Assembly: GCF_003352915.1 (NCBI RefSeq)
Contig: NZ_CP022314.1
Location: 1,805,375 to 1,869,374 of the forward strand
Source of the DNA: Arthrobacter sp. PM3
Lineage (GTDB): Bacteria; Actinomycetota; Actinomycetes; Actinomycetales; Micrococcaceae
DNA: 64,000 nucleotides
Direction: 5' to 3'
The notes under the pieces were generated by a model. It did no database searches, was not told where the DNA came from, and saw only the letters and a list, made by a program, of their open reading frames with translations. Shown here piece by piece: positions 1 to 8,404 of the stretch. The position numbers and the translations under genes were made by a program. The first letter of the stretch is position 1. Every line of letters starts with the position of its first letter.

Positions 1-758
1 TCCACGAACGAGGGCACCCAGGTCGGGGAGCGGTCGGTGACCAGCCGGTTGACGGTCGCCTGGTTGTCCCGTACCCAGTCCACGGCGCGGTCAACGAGCA
101 TGTCCACCAGGGCGTGGTGGTGTCCGTCGTCGAAGATCCGCTCAGCGATCCGGCCCACCGGCGGTCCCCACGGCGGCGTGAGCAGGTGCTTGCGGACCAT
201 GGACTCGATCACGGCCTGGACGTCGTCGTCGTTGAGGACCTTGAACGCGCCGCGGATGACGGCGGCGCCCTCCTTGGCGACGCGGTCCGGGCCGCCGGGG
301 CTGGACAGCCAGGTGCCGGCCTTGCGGGCGATGTCCGCGGACGCCAGCTTCTCCTGGACCACCTGTTCGGAGAGGAAGTTGGTCTCCACGAATTCACCCA
401 GCGAGGCGCCAATCTGGTCCTTGCGGCGCGGGATGATCGCAGTGTGCGGGATTTTGATTCCCATGGGGTACTTGAACAGGGCCGTGACGGCGAACCAGTC
501 GGCGAGGGCACCCACCATGCCGCCTTCGGCCGCGGCACGGACGTATTCGAACCACGGGTACTGCTTTTGCAGGGCGAACGCGACGATGAAGATCACGGCC
601 ATGACGATCAGCAGCGACAACGACAGCAGCTTCATCCGGCGCAGGGCGAGGGCCTTGTCGGCATCGCTGGACGCCGCCTGCGCGCGGCCGTCCGGCCGGC
701 CGCCGCCGGGACGAGTTGCGGCACCGGTCAGGGAAGTTGGCTCAGTGTTCACCTGCAT
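1..758 (-). CDS. DUF445 family membrane protein (3' end beyond window)
   Basis: The gene starts at the ATG whose complement lies at 756-758 and runs off the left edge, so only about 252 residues are visible. The first ~40 residues are polar and alanine/glycine rich. A hydrophobic segment follows (around residues 41-60), then the family hallmark GGMVGALADWFAVTALFKYP and a PRRKDQIGASLGEFVETNF stretch. These identify a DUF445 protein, a family of predicted inner-membrane proteins with a long helical periplasmic or cytoplasmic arm and no established biochemical role. It stands divergent from the phosphodiesterase gene at 809 with a 50-bp gap. The ribosome site is weak (GGGAC about 12 bases upstream). 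Confidence 0.85.
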   Translation of the reverse strand, partial: MQVNTEPTSLTGAATRPGGGRPDGRAQAASSDADKALALRRMKLLSLSLLIVMAVIFIVAFALQKQYPWFEYVRAAAEGGMVGALADWFAVTALFKYPMGIKIPHTAIIPRRKDQIGASLGEFVETNFLSEQVVQEKLASADIARKAGTWLSSPGGPDRVAKEGAAVIRGAFKVLNDDDVQAVIESMVRKHLLTPPWGPPVGRIAERIFDDGHHHALVDMLVDRAVDWVRDNQATVNRLVTDRSPTWVPSFV

Positions 759-808
759 GAGCCAAGCCTAGTCCCGCCGGGGGACCGGCCGTGGTCTAAC
801 GTGGCACC

Positions 809-1708
809 ATGACCACTGTCGAGACCGCCGCCGCCCGCCCCCTGGTCTACGCCCACCGGGGTTCCAGCGAGGCGTTCGCCGAGCACACCCGGGCCGCGTA
901 CCTGCAGGCAATCGCCGACGGCGCCGACGGCGTGGAGTGCGATGTCCACCTGACCCGGGACCAGCACGTGGTCCTGCTGCACGATGCCACCTTGGACCGG
1001 ACCTCGGACGGCACCGGGCAGGTCGCGGACCGGACCCTGGACGAGCTCCGGCGCCTGGATTTCTCCGCCTGGAAGGGCGCCCGGATCCCGGATGCCTACG
1101 GTGCCGGGTCCGAGCAGTTCCTGACCCTGCCGGACCTGCTGGACATCCTCCGTGCGGCGGGCCGCGGGATTGGCCTGGCGATTGAGCTCAAGCACCCCAG
1201 CCCGTTCCAGCTCGGGCTCGAGGACCGGGTCCTGGAGGTCCTGCGCAATGAGGGCTGGGACCCGCGCACCTCCATGCTGGACAACATCCGGGTGTCCTTC
1301 ATGAGCTTCAGCCCCGACTCCGTAAGGCACCTGCTCGGATCGGTGCCGGGGGAGGCCGTCTGCCAGCTGGTCGACGACGTCAACGTGGCGGGTATCCGTG
1401 AGGAACTGGGCCTGGGGGCACTGACCGGAGGTGCCCTGGCCAACGTCATGAAAGCCGCCCTGGCTGAGGGCGAGCGGATCCTGGACGCGGGCGAGGCGGG
1501 CATGGCCGGCCCCGGCATCGGGTACGTCCGCGCGCATGCCGACACCGTGCAGCGCTGGCTCGGCTCGGGACGGAAGTTCCGGGTGTGGACTGTCGACGCC
1601 GACGAGGATGTCAGGCTGTGCCGGGACCTGGGGATCCACGAGATCACCACGAACGTTCCCGCCCGGGTGCTGTCCCAGCTCATGGCTGACAGCCAATCCT
1701 TGCGGTAG
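809..1708 (+). CDS. Glycerophosphodiester phosphodiesterase family protein
   Basis: A 299-residue single-domain GDPD TIM-barrel enzyme. It is predicted to hydrolyse glycerophosphodiesters to an alcohol and glycerol 3-phosphate. The catalytic and metal set is visible: H16-R17-G18, E43/D45 in GVECDVH, the catalytic H58-D59 in LLHD, and ELKHP near residue 125. The usual PENT motif reads AEHT here, a mild deviation. The C-terminal WTVDADEDVRLCRDLGIHEITTN stretch is typical of the family. No signal peptide is seen, so it is cytosolic, like UgpQ. The ATG at 809 gives the expected distance to the HRG motif. It may share a transcript with the DoxX-like and azl genes downstream. Confidence 0.9.
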   Translation: MTTVETAAARPLVYAHRGSSEAFAEHTRAAYLQAIADGADGVECDVHLTRDQHVVLLHDATLDRTSDGTGQVADRTLDELRRLDFSAWKGARIPDAYGAGSEQFLTLPDLLDILRAAGRGIGLAIELKHPSPFQLGLEDRVLEVLRNEGWDPRTSMLDNIRVSFMSFSPDSVRHLLGSVPGEAVCQLVDDVNVAGIREELGLGALTGGALANVMKAALAEGERILDAGEAGMAGPGIGYVRAHADTVQRWLGSGRKFRVWTVDADEDVRLCRDLGIHEITTNVPARVLSQLMADSQSLR

Positions 1709-1756
1709 GCGTCCGGCGGTTTACGGCCTGCAGGGCCGCTGTGGTTGAGTGGTTGC

Positions 1757-2065
1757 ATGCCATTTCGCTGGTCCGGCCGGGCCTCCCAGACGCTGTCCGC
1801 GGCGGCGATGAGCGCGCTGTTGTTCGCCAGCGCCGCCAAGCACTTCCGCGAGCCCGAGTATTTCCACCCGGTGGTGCCCGACATCCTCTGCCGTGACGAT
1901 ACCGGCGAACGGCCGAACGGCCCGCTGGCCGTCCTGTCCCGGGAGGAATGGGTGGCGGCCAGCGGCCTCCTGGAAGCAGCCGCCGCCGTCGGGCTCCTGA
2001 TCCCGGCCGCCCGGCACCTCATCGCGTCGGGCCGAGCCCTGACGCGGCGGGACAGGCGGCTGTGA
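1757..2065 (+). CDS. Short DoxX-like membrane protein
   Basis: A 102-residue protein with two hydrophobic segments (about residues 12-27 and 70-87). The KHFREPEYFHPVVPD stretch followed by a VAASGLLEAAAAVGLLIP helix resembles the first half of DoxX-like membrane proteins. Members usually have four transmembrane segments and 120-150 residues, so this looks shortened at the C terminus, where a basic tail (ALTRRDRRL) replaces the last helices. Its stop overlaps the GTG of the azlC-type gene by four bases (GTGA), implying translational coupling. A TTG four codons upstream and an ATG at 1808 are alternative starts; no ribosome site is clear. The function is unknown. Confidence 0.65.
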   Translation: MPFRWSGRASQTLSAAAMSALLFASAAKHFREPEYFHPVVPDILCRDDTGERPNGPLAVLSREEWVAASGLLEAAAAVGLLIPAARHLIASGRALTRRDRRL

Positions 2066-2835
2066 AACTCCTGCAGTCACCCGCGGTGCGGATCGGCCTG
2101 TCGATCAGCATTGCCACCGGGTTGTACGGCGTCTCCTTCGGCGCGCTGTCCGTGACCTCCGGCCTTGATTTCTGGCAGACCATGGCCCTGAGCCTGCTGC
2201 TGTTCAGCGGCGGCTCGCAGTTCGCCTTCATCGGCGTGGTGGCCGGCGGCGGATCCGGTGTCGCCGCGATGGGTGCCGCCACGCTGCTGGGCATGCGCAA
2301 CGGGATCTACGGCATGCAGATCAACGCCCTGCTGCAGCCGCGTGGGTGGCACAGGTTCGCCGCCGCGCAGCTGACCATCGACGAGTCGACCGCCACCAGC
2401 ACAGGGCAGACGGATCCCGCCGAGCAGCGGCGCGGCTTTTGGACCACCGGCATCGGCGTGTTCGTCCTCTGGAACTTGTTCACGGCCCTCGGCGCCCTGG
2501 CGGGAGGGGCGCTCGGGGACCCGAAACAGTGGGGGCTTGACGGCGCCGCCGTCGCAGCATTCCTTGGCCTGCTGTGGCCGCGGCTGAAAGGAAGGGAACC
2601 GATGGCCATCGCGGCGGTCTGCGCGCTCGCCACCGTGCTGGCCGTGCCGTATGTGCCGCCGGGAGTGCCGATCCTCGTCGCCGCCGTCGTGGCCGCCGGA
2701 ATCGGCTGGTTCAGCCACGGGCGCAGCGACGAGGGCCTGGAACCCGACGTCGATCCGTACGCGGAGCATCACGCGCACGGCCGCCGCGACCACCCGGAGG
2801 AGAACCCCGGCGACCGCACCGGAGGGACCGCATGA
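2062..2835 (+). CDS. azlC: AzlC family branched-chain amino-acid exporter, large subunit
   Basis: A 257-residue membrane protein starting at a GTG that overlaps the preceding stop codon. The N-terminal IATGLYGVSFGALSVTSGLDFWQT region and the central LLFSGGSQFAFIGVVAGGG and LLGMRNGIYGMQINALL motifs are typical of AzlC. This is the large subunit of the two-component AzlCD/BrnFE exporter that removes branched-chain amino acids (and methionine in corynebacteria). About seven hydrophobic segments are seen. The C terminus is a hydrophilic His/Asp-rich tail (PYAEHHAHGRRDHPEENPG) not typical of the family. The azlD-type gene overlaps its stop by four bases. Confidence 0.9.
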   Translation: MKLLQSPAVRIGLSISIATGLYGVSFGALSVTSGLDFWQTMALSLLLFSGGSQFAFIGVVAGGGSGVAAMGAATLLGMRNGIYGMQINALLQPRGWHRFAAAQLTIDESTATSTGQTDPAEQRRGFWTTGIGVFVLWNLFTALGALAGGALGDPKQWGLDGAAVAAFLGLLWPRLKGREPMAIAAVCALATVLAVPYVPPGVPILVAAVVAAGIGWFSHGRSDEGLEPDVDPYAEHHAHGRRDHPEENPGDRTGGTA

Positions 2836-3143
2836 ACCTGTGGATGTGGCTGCTGCTCTCCTGCCTGCTGGCGTATGCCTGGAAGCTGCTCGGCTACCTG
2901 GTGCCCTCCAGCCTGCTCCGCAACCCGCGGATGTCCAGGATCGCCGGGACCATGACGATCGGCCTGCTGGCCTCCCTGACGGTGGTGAACGCCGTCGCCT
3001 CGGGCCAGTCGCTGGTGCTGGATGCCCGGCTGGGCGCGTTGGCCGCGGCGGGGGTCGCCCTCTGGTTCCGGGCGCCGTTCCTGGTGGTGGTGATCGCGGG
3101 AGCCGCCGCGGCCGCCGGGCTGCGGCTGCTGGGCTGGAATTGA
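2832..3143 (+). CDS. azlD: AzlD family branched-chain amino-acid exporter, small subunit
   Basis: A 103-residue hydrophobic protein with three to four membrane segments. The order WLLLSCLLAYAWKLLGYLVP, then a RNPRMSRIAGTMTIGLLASL stretch and a C-terminal hydrophobic hairpin, matches AzlD/BrnE subunits, which pair with AzlC to form the exporter. The start ATG overlaps the azlC stop (ATGA), so the subunits are probably made in equal amounts. No Lrp-type regulator gene is adjacent, unlike the brnFE locus of Corynebacterium. Confidence 0.87.
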   Translation: MNLWMWLLLSCLLAYAWKLLGYLVPSSLLRNPRMSRIAGTMTIGLLASLTVVNAVASGQSLVLDARLGALAAAGVALWFRAPFLVVVIAGAAAAAGLRLLGWN

Positions 3144-3216
3144 GCCGCGGGCGGAACCTGGCCCGTGCCGACGGCACATGGGCCACCGCCCGGCTAGTTC
3201 ACAGCGGCCGCGGTGG

Positions 3217-3236
3217 GAACGGTCTTTAGTCCCTAC
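3217..3236. promoter_or_regulatory. DosR/DevR-like box upstream of the ANTAR operon
   Basis: The core CGGTCTTTAGTCCC lies about 35 bases before the start at 3269. The right half CTTTAGTCCC matches the mycobacterial DosR consensus (GGGACTTTAGTCCC) exactly; the left half has two mismatches. Similar palindromes occur at 12819, 15615 and 25521. No regulator gene is in the window, so this is a prediction from sequence only. Confidence 0.4.
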
Positions 3237-3268
3237 TTGCCGCACGGATCGCATGGGAGCATTCGAAC

Positions 3269-3508
3269 ATGACTGATCACGACGATCTGGGCGCCGAGGA
3301 GTCACGCAAGGAGCACCGCACCAAGCCGCACGAGTCGCTTGCATCCTCCGGGGCTGAGTCCACGAGGGAACTGCGCGATGTGGCCCGCCGCCGTCGTGAA
3401 GCCGAGGAGAAGCTGCAGCACCACCTTCTCGAAGCCAAGGAAAAGCCGGTCGAGGAACACCACCATCCTGCCGCCCCGGAAACCGAAGAGAAACCGGTCG
3501 GGGACTAG
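3269..3508 (+). CDS. Small charged hypothetical protein
   Basis: A 79-residue, highly hydrophilic protein rich in Glu, Lys, Arg and His, with no hydrophobic segment. Residues ~30-62 (STRELRDVARRRREAEEKL, then HHLLEAKEKPVEE) should form a long helix or coiled coil. GGGAG lies about 8 bases before the ATG. The stop codon shares one base with the GTG of the next gene, so it is co-translated with the GAF-ANTAR protein. I recognise no family. It could be a partner or stress-induced disordered protein. Confidence 0.65.
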   Translation: MTDHDDLGAEESRKEHRTKPHESLASSGAESTRELRDVARRRREAEEKLQHHLLEAKEKPVEEHHHPAAPETEEKPVGD

Positions 3509-4281
3509 TGCCCGGCGCCCGGCTGTCGGAGCACCTTCAGGACCTGGTGCTGGAAAACGCCAGCGTCGACGAGTTCCTGCAGGAGCTGTCCGGCGCAATC
3601 GCAGAGTTCGGGGCCGCCGCGGCAGGCTGCGCGATGCACAGTTCGGTGCGCCTGATCCGCAACCGGCAGCCGGCCGTCCTGGCGGGCAGCGACCCCGCGG
3701 CGCTGGCGCTGGAGCAGTTCCAGGACCGCGCGGGCGGTCCCGCGTTGGCCGCCCTGGCCACCGGCCGGGCAGCCCTGCTGGGCAGCGGCACCGCGGTGGG
3801 CACCGGCGTGACGGCGGTCGGCGCCACGGGTGGCAGCCCCGAGCCGCGGCTGGACCGCTACCGGCGAACCGCCGCCCGCTGGGGCATCCGGAGCGCGCTG
3901 AGCGTGCCCGTCGCCCTGGATCAGGGCGCCGAGGCAGCCCTGACATATCTTGCCGCCGACCCGGACGCGTTCGACGGCGGCGTGGCCGCCAGTTGCGAGG
4001 CGTTTGCCGCCACGGCCGGAAAATCCATGCGCCTGGCCGTGCGCCTGGGCTCGGTCCAGGAGCTCAACGAAGACCTGCTCCAAGCCATGAAGTCGCGGAC
4101 CACCATCAACCTTGCGTCCGGCATCCTCATGGCCCAGAGCCGGTGCTCGCAGGCCGAGGCGTTCGCGCTGCTCAGCAAGGTTTCGAACAACCGCAACATC
4201 AAGCTGCGGCTCGTGGCCGAGGAAATCCTGCACAAGTTCGAGTCCGGGCCCTACACCACCGACTTCGGCACCCGGGCCTGA
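3508..4281 (+). CDS. GAF and ANTAR domain RNA-binding antiterminator
   Basis: A 257-residue regulator. Residues ~1-165 form a GAF-type sensor domain; the SALSVPV strand and the LTYLAADPDAFD segment are typical. Residues ~190-250 form an ANTAR three-helix RNA-binding domain, with SRTTINLASGILMAQSRCSQ, EAFALLSKVSNNRN and KLRLVAEEIL in the expected order. ANTAR proteins bind paired hairpins in nascent RNA and prevent termination. The GAF domain suggests a small ligand or redox signal. The gene is coupled to the small charged protein upstream. The GAF domain has no obvious cysteine cluster for an Fe-S centre. The gene is convergent with the oxidoreductase at 4300. Confidence 0.9.
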   Translation: MPGARLSEHLQDLVLENASVDEFLQELSGAIAEFGAAAAGCAMHSSVRLIRNRQPAVLAGSDPAALALEQFQDRAGGPALAALATGRAALLGSGTAVGTGVTAVGATGGSPEPRLDRYRRTAARWGIRSALSVPVALDQGAEAALTYLAADPDAFDGGVAASCEAFAATAGKSMRLAVRLGSVQELNEDLLQAMKSRTTINLASGILMAQSRCSQAEAFALLSKVSNNRNIKLRLVAEEILHKFESGPYTTDFGTRA

Positions 4282-4299
4282 CGGCCGACCGCCGGACGG

Positions 4300-5226
4300 T
4301 CAGCCGGCGTCGACCCTCACAATGATCTTCCCGCGGGTATGACCCTCCATGTTCAGCCGGAAGGCGCCGGCCGCGTCCGCCAGCGGAAACGTCCGCGCCA
4401 CTTCGACCTTGAGCCCGTGCTCGTCCACCAAACGCGCCAGGCGATCGAGGTCGGCCGCGACAGGGTTCACCCACATCCACGTGCCGCCGTGTTCCTCCAC
4501 CGAACTGTCCGCGATGGACGCGTGCCGGCCGCCCTCCGCGAGGACCGCCAATGTGGTGTCAAGGTTGCCGCCCACGAAGTCCGCCACGACGTCCGCACCG
4601 GCGGGGGCCACGGCCCTGACCCGTTCCGCCAGGCCCTCCCCGTAGCTGACCGGCTCGGCCCCGAGTGCCCGGAGGAAATCGTGGTTCTTCTCCGAGGCGG
4701 TGGCAATCACGCGGGCGCCGAACGCCACGGCGAGCTGGATCCCGAGGGAACCCACGCCGCCGGCGCCGCCGTGGATCAGTACTGTGTCTGACGCCTTGAT
4801 GCCCAGCCGGGTGAGGACCTGGTACGCGGTGAGCCCGGCGAGCGGAAGCCCGGCGGAGCCGTCCCAGTCCAGGGTTGCCGGCTTCCGGGCCAGGAGCCGT
4901 TCTGGCAGGGCGATGTACTCGGCGAAGCTTCCGCCGTGGACGAAGTCCTTCCGGCCGTAGGCAATGACTTCATCGCCGGGCCGGAAGTTCGGGGCGTCGA
5001 TTCCCGCCGACTCCACGACGCCGGCGACATCCCAGCCCGGGATGACGGGGAATTGAAGATCCATCATGGAATCGAGGTAGCCGGCCATGATCTTCCAGTC
5101 CACCGGGTTCACGGACGCCGCCTTGACCTTCACCAGGACCATGCCGGGCCCGACTTTCGGCAGGGGCTGCTCCGTCAGTTCGAGGACATCAGGACTTCCA
5201 TACTGGCTGTAGCTGATCGCTTTCAT
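4300..5226 (-). CDS. NADP-dependent quinone oxidoreductase-type MDR protein
   Basis: A 308-residue medium-chain dehydrogenase/reductase of the zinc-free quinone oxidoreductase branch. The N-terminal GroES-like domain holds VKVKAASVNPVDWKIMAG and VIPGWDVAGVVE. A Rossmann domain follows, with the nucleotide-binding HGGAGGVGSLGIQLA motif around residue 150. The structural zinc cysteines are absent, so NADPH-dependent reduction of quinones or enones is expected. Start ATG complement is at 5224-5226. It runs convergent to the ANTAR gene, 18 bp apart, and stands alone. The true substrate cannot be told from sequence. Confidence 0.9.
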   Translation of the reverse strand: MKAISYSQYGSPDVLELTEQPLPKVGPGMVLVKVKAASVNPVDWKIMAGYLDSMMDLQFPVIPGWDVAGVVESAGIDAPNFRPGDEVIAYGRKDFVHGGSFAEYIALPERLLARKPATLDWDGSAGLPLAGLTAYQVLTRLGIKASDTVLIHGGAGGVGSLGIQLAVAFGARVIATASEKNHDFLRALGAEPVSYGEGLAERVRAVAPAGADVVADFVGGNLDTTLAVLAEGGRHASIADSSVEEHGGTWMWVNPVAADLDRLARLVDEHGLKVEVARTFPLADAAGAFRLNMEGHTRGKIIVRVDAG

Positions 5227-5298
5227 GCCTTAGGGCAACCCCCGGGCTCCCGGCCGTATTCCGGCGGTGACTTCTTTTTGGCGGTCGTATTCCGGCGG

Positions 5299-5715
5299 TC
5301 AGGCGGGCGTTCCGAGGCCGGCGAGCTTCAGGATGACGGCCAGGCCTTCCGCGGTGCCGGGCCAGTGGCGCCGGACGGCGTCGGCGCCGGCGCTGGCGAC
5401 CACCGAGCGCAGCACGAGCGCCACGATCACAACGTCATCGGCGTAGCCGATCACCGGAATGAAGTCCGGAACGAGGTCGATCGGTGAGGCGAGATAGACC
5501 AGGAGCAGCACCAGCAGGACCCGGACCCCGACCGCCACGGTCTTGTCAGCCAGCAGGTGGCGGATGAGCCGCAACAGGTCCGGGAGCAGCCGCAGGGCGT
5601 CCTTCATGGTGACGGTATCGGGGTGCCGGCGGGCATAGGCCCACAGCAGGACCAGCAGGATCGCGTAGACCACCAGCAGGCCGCCGATGACCCCGGCGAG
5701 GGTTTCCCATCCCAT
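5299..5715 (-). CDS. YkvA/DUF1232 family membrane protein
   Basis: A 138-residue protein with an N-terminal membrane segment (residues ~8-27) and the DUF1232 signature LASPIDLVPDFIPVIGYADD around residues 78-97. The signature is followed by a VVIVALVLRSVV helix. The family is widespread and of unknown function; some members carry a C-terminal membrane anchor. The gene lies directly downstream of the TetR gene on the same strand (17 bp gap), so the two may be cotranscribed. Confidence 0.85.
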   Translation of the reverse strand: MGWETLAGVIGGLLVVYAILLVLLWAYARRHPDTVTMKDALRLLPDLLRLIRHLLADKTVAVGVRVLLVLLLVYLASPIDLVPDFIPVIGYADDVVIVALVLRSVVASAGADAVRRHWPGTAEGLAVILKLAGLGTPA

Positions 5716-5732
5716 GGGCCCGAATTTACCCG

Positions 5733-6365
5733 CTACCCCAATACGGCGTCGAACGCGGTGCCCGGCAGCGGAGCCTGCGGCGGCAGTGCCCGGTCCGGGC
5801 GTTCCGTGCGGATGGCGTCTTCGACCAGCGCCACGGGGCGACGCCAGGCATCGGAGCCCGGTTCCATGGTGTCCACGACGCCGATCAGCATGGCCAGGAG
5901 GCGGATCATGTCCGTCATCGAGATGTCGCTGCGCAGCGTGCCCTGGCCCTGCCCGCGGCCCAGCAGGACGGCGATGGATTCAATCAGGCCGCCGGTGATT
6001 CCGGTCAGCAGCCCCCGCCGGCCCGCGACCGCACCCAGGAGGTTCGCTTCCTCGCTGGCGACGCGCATGGTGGCATCGATGACCCGGAAAAGGCCGGTGG
6101 CGGCGTCGGGGTCGGCCAGGGCCTGGTCGATGGCCGGGTCCACCTGGAGCCGGAGCTGCCGGTTCAGGGCGGCGAGCACCAGGTCTTCCTTGTCGGCGAA
6201 GTTCCGGAAGAGGGTGGCCGGCCCCACCCCGGCGGTGAGCGCGATGGTCTGCAGCGGCACTTCGGGGCCGTGCTCGCGGAAGCATTCGCGGGCCGCGGAG
6301 ATGATCTTGTCCACGTTGCGCGCGGCGTCTGCACGGAGCGGCCTGCGGTCTACTGCCCGGTTCAT
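5733..6365 (-). CDS. TetR/AcrR family transcriptional regulator
   Basis: A 210-residue protein with the N-terminal TetR helix-turn-helix: KIISAARECFREHGPEVPLQ, then TIALTAGVGPATLFRNFADK and EDLVLAALNRQL (residues ~20-70). The C-terminal part carries a ligand-binding fold (LLGRGQGQGTLRSDISMTDM is typical). Such regulators usually repress a neighbouring gene and respond to a small hydrophobic ligand. The nearest candidates are the DUF1232 gene downstream and an unidentified divergent target. The 110 bp to the methyltransferase stop at 6476 hold its own promoter region. Confidence 0.9.
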   Translation of the reverse strand: MNRAVDRRPLRADAARNVDKIISAARECFREHGPEVPLQTIALTAGVGPATLFRNFADKEDLVLAALNRQLRLQVDPAIDQALADPDAATGLFRVIDATMRVASEEANLLGAVAGRRGLLTGITGGLIESIAVLLGRGQGQGTLRSDISMTDMIRLLAMLIGVVDTMEPGSDAWRRPVALVEDAIRTERPDRALPPQAPLPGTAFDAVLG

Positions 6366-6475
6366 TTGCCTAGGTTAGCAACGCGCGGGCCCGGCGCAGC
6401 TGTTACCGCCGGGTAGTCCTTTATGTGACGATTCCGGGCGCCCATTCCGGTGCCGGAGGGTGCGGAGGCCTGCCC

Positions 6476-7180
6476 TCAACCGGCTTCCAGGACGAAGAAG
6501 ATGAAGGACAGGAACGCTGTCCGTTCGCCGCTGAGGATGCGCGGCGGAAGGAGTTCGTGCGGTGTGTCCGGAGCCGGTTCCGGTTCGCTCACGGCGGCCA
6601 CTCGGTAACCTGCCGACGTGAAGGCGCTGATCATCGCGTGAAGGGGCCGGTGCCAGAAGGTCAGCACCGCAGGCTCACCGTCGAATTCATAATCCTCCGA
6701 GTACTGCCGGACGGCGAAGTAGTCCTCGGTTGGCTGGGTGACCACGCTGACCGTGGGGTGGTTGACCGACAGAATCAGGCGCCCGCCGGGCTTCAGCACG
6801 CGCCGCAGTTCGGCAAGCGGCGCTGACCAGTCCTGCAGATAGTGCAGGACCAGGGACGAGACGACGTCGTCGAAGGAGCCATCGGCGAAGGGCAGCGGCT
6901 TGCTCAGGTCTGCCACGTGCAGGTCCGCGGCCGGGCCCAAGCGCTGCCGTGCCAATTCGAGCATCGCGGGACTGGCATCGAAGCCCGTCATGATCGCGCC
7001 TTTAGCGCTCAAGGCCGCGGACAGCGGCCCGGAGCCGCACCCTGCGTCCAGGACCCGGCGGCCGTCGACGTCGCCGGCGAGGCCAATCATCGCCGGGCGC
7101 TCGTAGTAGGCGTTGAGGAGGCTGGACTCGTTCTCCGCCGAGTAGCTCTCGGCGAAACTGTCATAGTGGTCAGGCTTCAC
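6476..7180 (-). CDS. Class I SAM-dependent methyltransferase
   Basis: A 234-residue methyltransferase. Motif I is VLDAGCGSGPLSAALSAKGA (residues ~43-62), with the acidic motif II in MTGFDASPAMLELARQR. A post-I motif lies in LPFADGSFDDVVSSLVLHYL, and LKPGGRLILSVNHP (motif III) follows. The C-terminal half is consistent with a small-molecule or lipid-type methyltransferase; the substrate is unknown. Translation starts at GTG (complement 7178-7180) with GAGG about 8 bases upstream. It is divergent from the thiamine-binding protein gene. Confidence 0.88.
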   Translation of the reverse strand: MKPDHYDSFAESYSAENESSLLNAYYERPAMIGLAGDVDGRRVLDAGCGSGPLSAALSAKGAIMTGFDASPAMLELARQRLGPAADLHVADLSKPLPFADGSFDDVVSSLVLHYLQDWSAPLAELRRVLKPGGRLILSVNHPTVSVVTQPTEDYFAVRQYSEDYEFDGEPAVLTFWHRPLHAMISAFTSAGYRVAAVSEPEPAPDTPHELLPPRILSGERTAFLSFIFFVLEAG

Positions 7181-7316
7181 GGAACCTCGCTCACGGTTGG
7201 GACGGCCACGGCTGGAACTGTCAGCTCGAGCCTAACAACGCCGCCCGTGAAAGACTGGTGCGGGACGGCCCGACAATTCCGACTGCCGGTCCGGACCCAG
7301 TGAAAGGAACCAGCAC

Positions 7317-7643
7317 ATGCTCGTCGCATTCTCCGTAGCACCCTCCGGCGATCCCGCCAACGGCCAGGCGCCCGGCGACGCTTCGGTCCATGACGCCGTC
7401 GCGGCTGCCGTGCGGATCGTCCGGGAGTCCGGGCTGCCCAACCGGACGAGTTCCATGTTCACCGAGATTGAGGGCGAGTGGGACGAAGTCATGGACGTCG
7501 TCAAGCGGGCCACCGACGCGGTGGGCGCCTACGGTTCCCGCGTCTCACTGGTCCTCAAAGCGGACATCCGCCCCGGGTACAGCGGCGAGCTCACGGGCAA
7601 GGTGGAGCGGCTGGAAAACGCGCTCGGCGGACAGGAACAGTAG
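7317..7643 (+). CDS. MTH1187/YkoF-like thiamine-binding protein
   Basis: A 108-residue protein of the DUF77 (MTH1187) family, which has a ferredoxin-like fold and binds thiamine or a related ligand as an oligomer. Characteristic blocks are MLVAFSVAPSG at the N terminus, SVHDAVAAAVRIVRESGLPN, TEIEGEWDEVMDVVKRA and a terminal KVERLENALG helix. AGGA lies 9 bases before the ATG. No thi genes are adjacent; the O-methyltransferase follows after 72 bp. Confidence 0.85.
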   Translation: MLVAFSVAPSGDPANGQAPGDASVHDAVAAAVRIVRESGLPNRTSSMFTEIEGEWDEVMDVVKRATDAVGAYGSRVSLVLKADIRPGYSGELTGKVERLENALGGQEQ

Positions 7644-7715
7644 GGCACCAGGCCCTGGGCTGGCACCGGCTCCGGGAGTCTACCGCCGGGCCCGGACGGC
7701 TGGAACACTGGGGGC

Positions 7716-8393
7716 ATGATCGAGCATCAGCCCGCTCCCGGCTGGGTGGCCGTGGAGAACTTCCTGTCCGACGTCGTGGTCCGTCCGGGCCCTGAACTCC
7801 AACGCGCGGTGACCACCGCCCTTGAGGCGGGCATGCCGCCCATCGAGGTGGCTCCCAACGCCGGCAAGCTCCTGAAACTTCTGGTCCAGCTCTCCGGCGC
7901 CCGCCGGGTTCTGGAGATCGGCACCCTGGCCGGCTTCAGCACCATTTGGATGGCCCAGGGACTGCCCGACGACGGCCGCCTCGTCACGTGCGAGTACCTG
8001 CCCCGGCACGCCCGCGTGGCGCGCGCCAACATTGACGACGCCGGTCTGGGCCACAAGGTCGACATCAGGGTGGGCGCGGCACTGGACACCCTGCGCGAGC
8101 TGGAACGCGAGCCGGGGCCGCCCTTCGATTTCGTGTTCATCGACGCCGACAAGGAAAACAACCCCCACTACCTGGACTGGGCCATCCGGCTGGGCCGGCC
8201 GGGCACAGCGATCGTGATGGACAACGTCGTCTGGGAGGGGGCCGTACTGGACGCGACCATGGACACCGTGAACGCGCCCGGCATCATCAGCGCGCTACGG
8301 ATGCTCGGCGACCACCCCCGGCTCGACGGCACCGTCATGCAGACCGTGGGCTCGAAAGGCTGGGACGGCTTCGCCCTGGCGATCGTCCGCTAG
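7716..8393 (+). CDS. O-methyltransferase (caffeoyl-CoA/catechol type)
   Basis: A 225-residue cation-dependent O-methyltransferase (Methyltransf_3). Seen are VLEIGTLAGFSTIWMAQGLP (motif I, ~residues 66-85), CEYLPRHARVARANIDDAG, FDFVFIDADKENNPHYLDWA (the metal-binding Asp motif, ~residues 137-156) and VMDNVVWEGAVLD. These enzymes methylate catechol-like hydroxyls with SAM. The ATG follows CTGGGGGC. Downstream is the repeat-rich non-coding stretch beginning at about 8405. Confidence 0.9.
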   Translation: MIEHQPAPGWVAVENFLSDVVVRPGPELQRAVTTALEAGMPPIEVAPNAGKLLKLLVQLSGARRVLEIGTLAGFSTIWMAQGLPDDGRLVTCEYLPRHARVARANIDDAGLGHKVDIRVGAALDTLRELEREPGPPFDFVFIDADKENNPHYLDWAIRLGRPGTAIVMDNVVWEGAVLDATMDTVNAPGIISALRMLGDHPRLDGTVMQTVGSKGWDGFALAIVR

Positions 8394-8404
8394 CGCGGGA
8401 GCGG

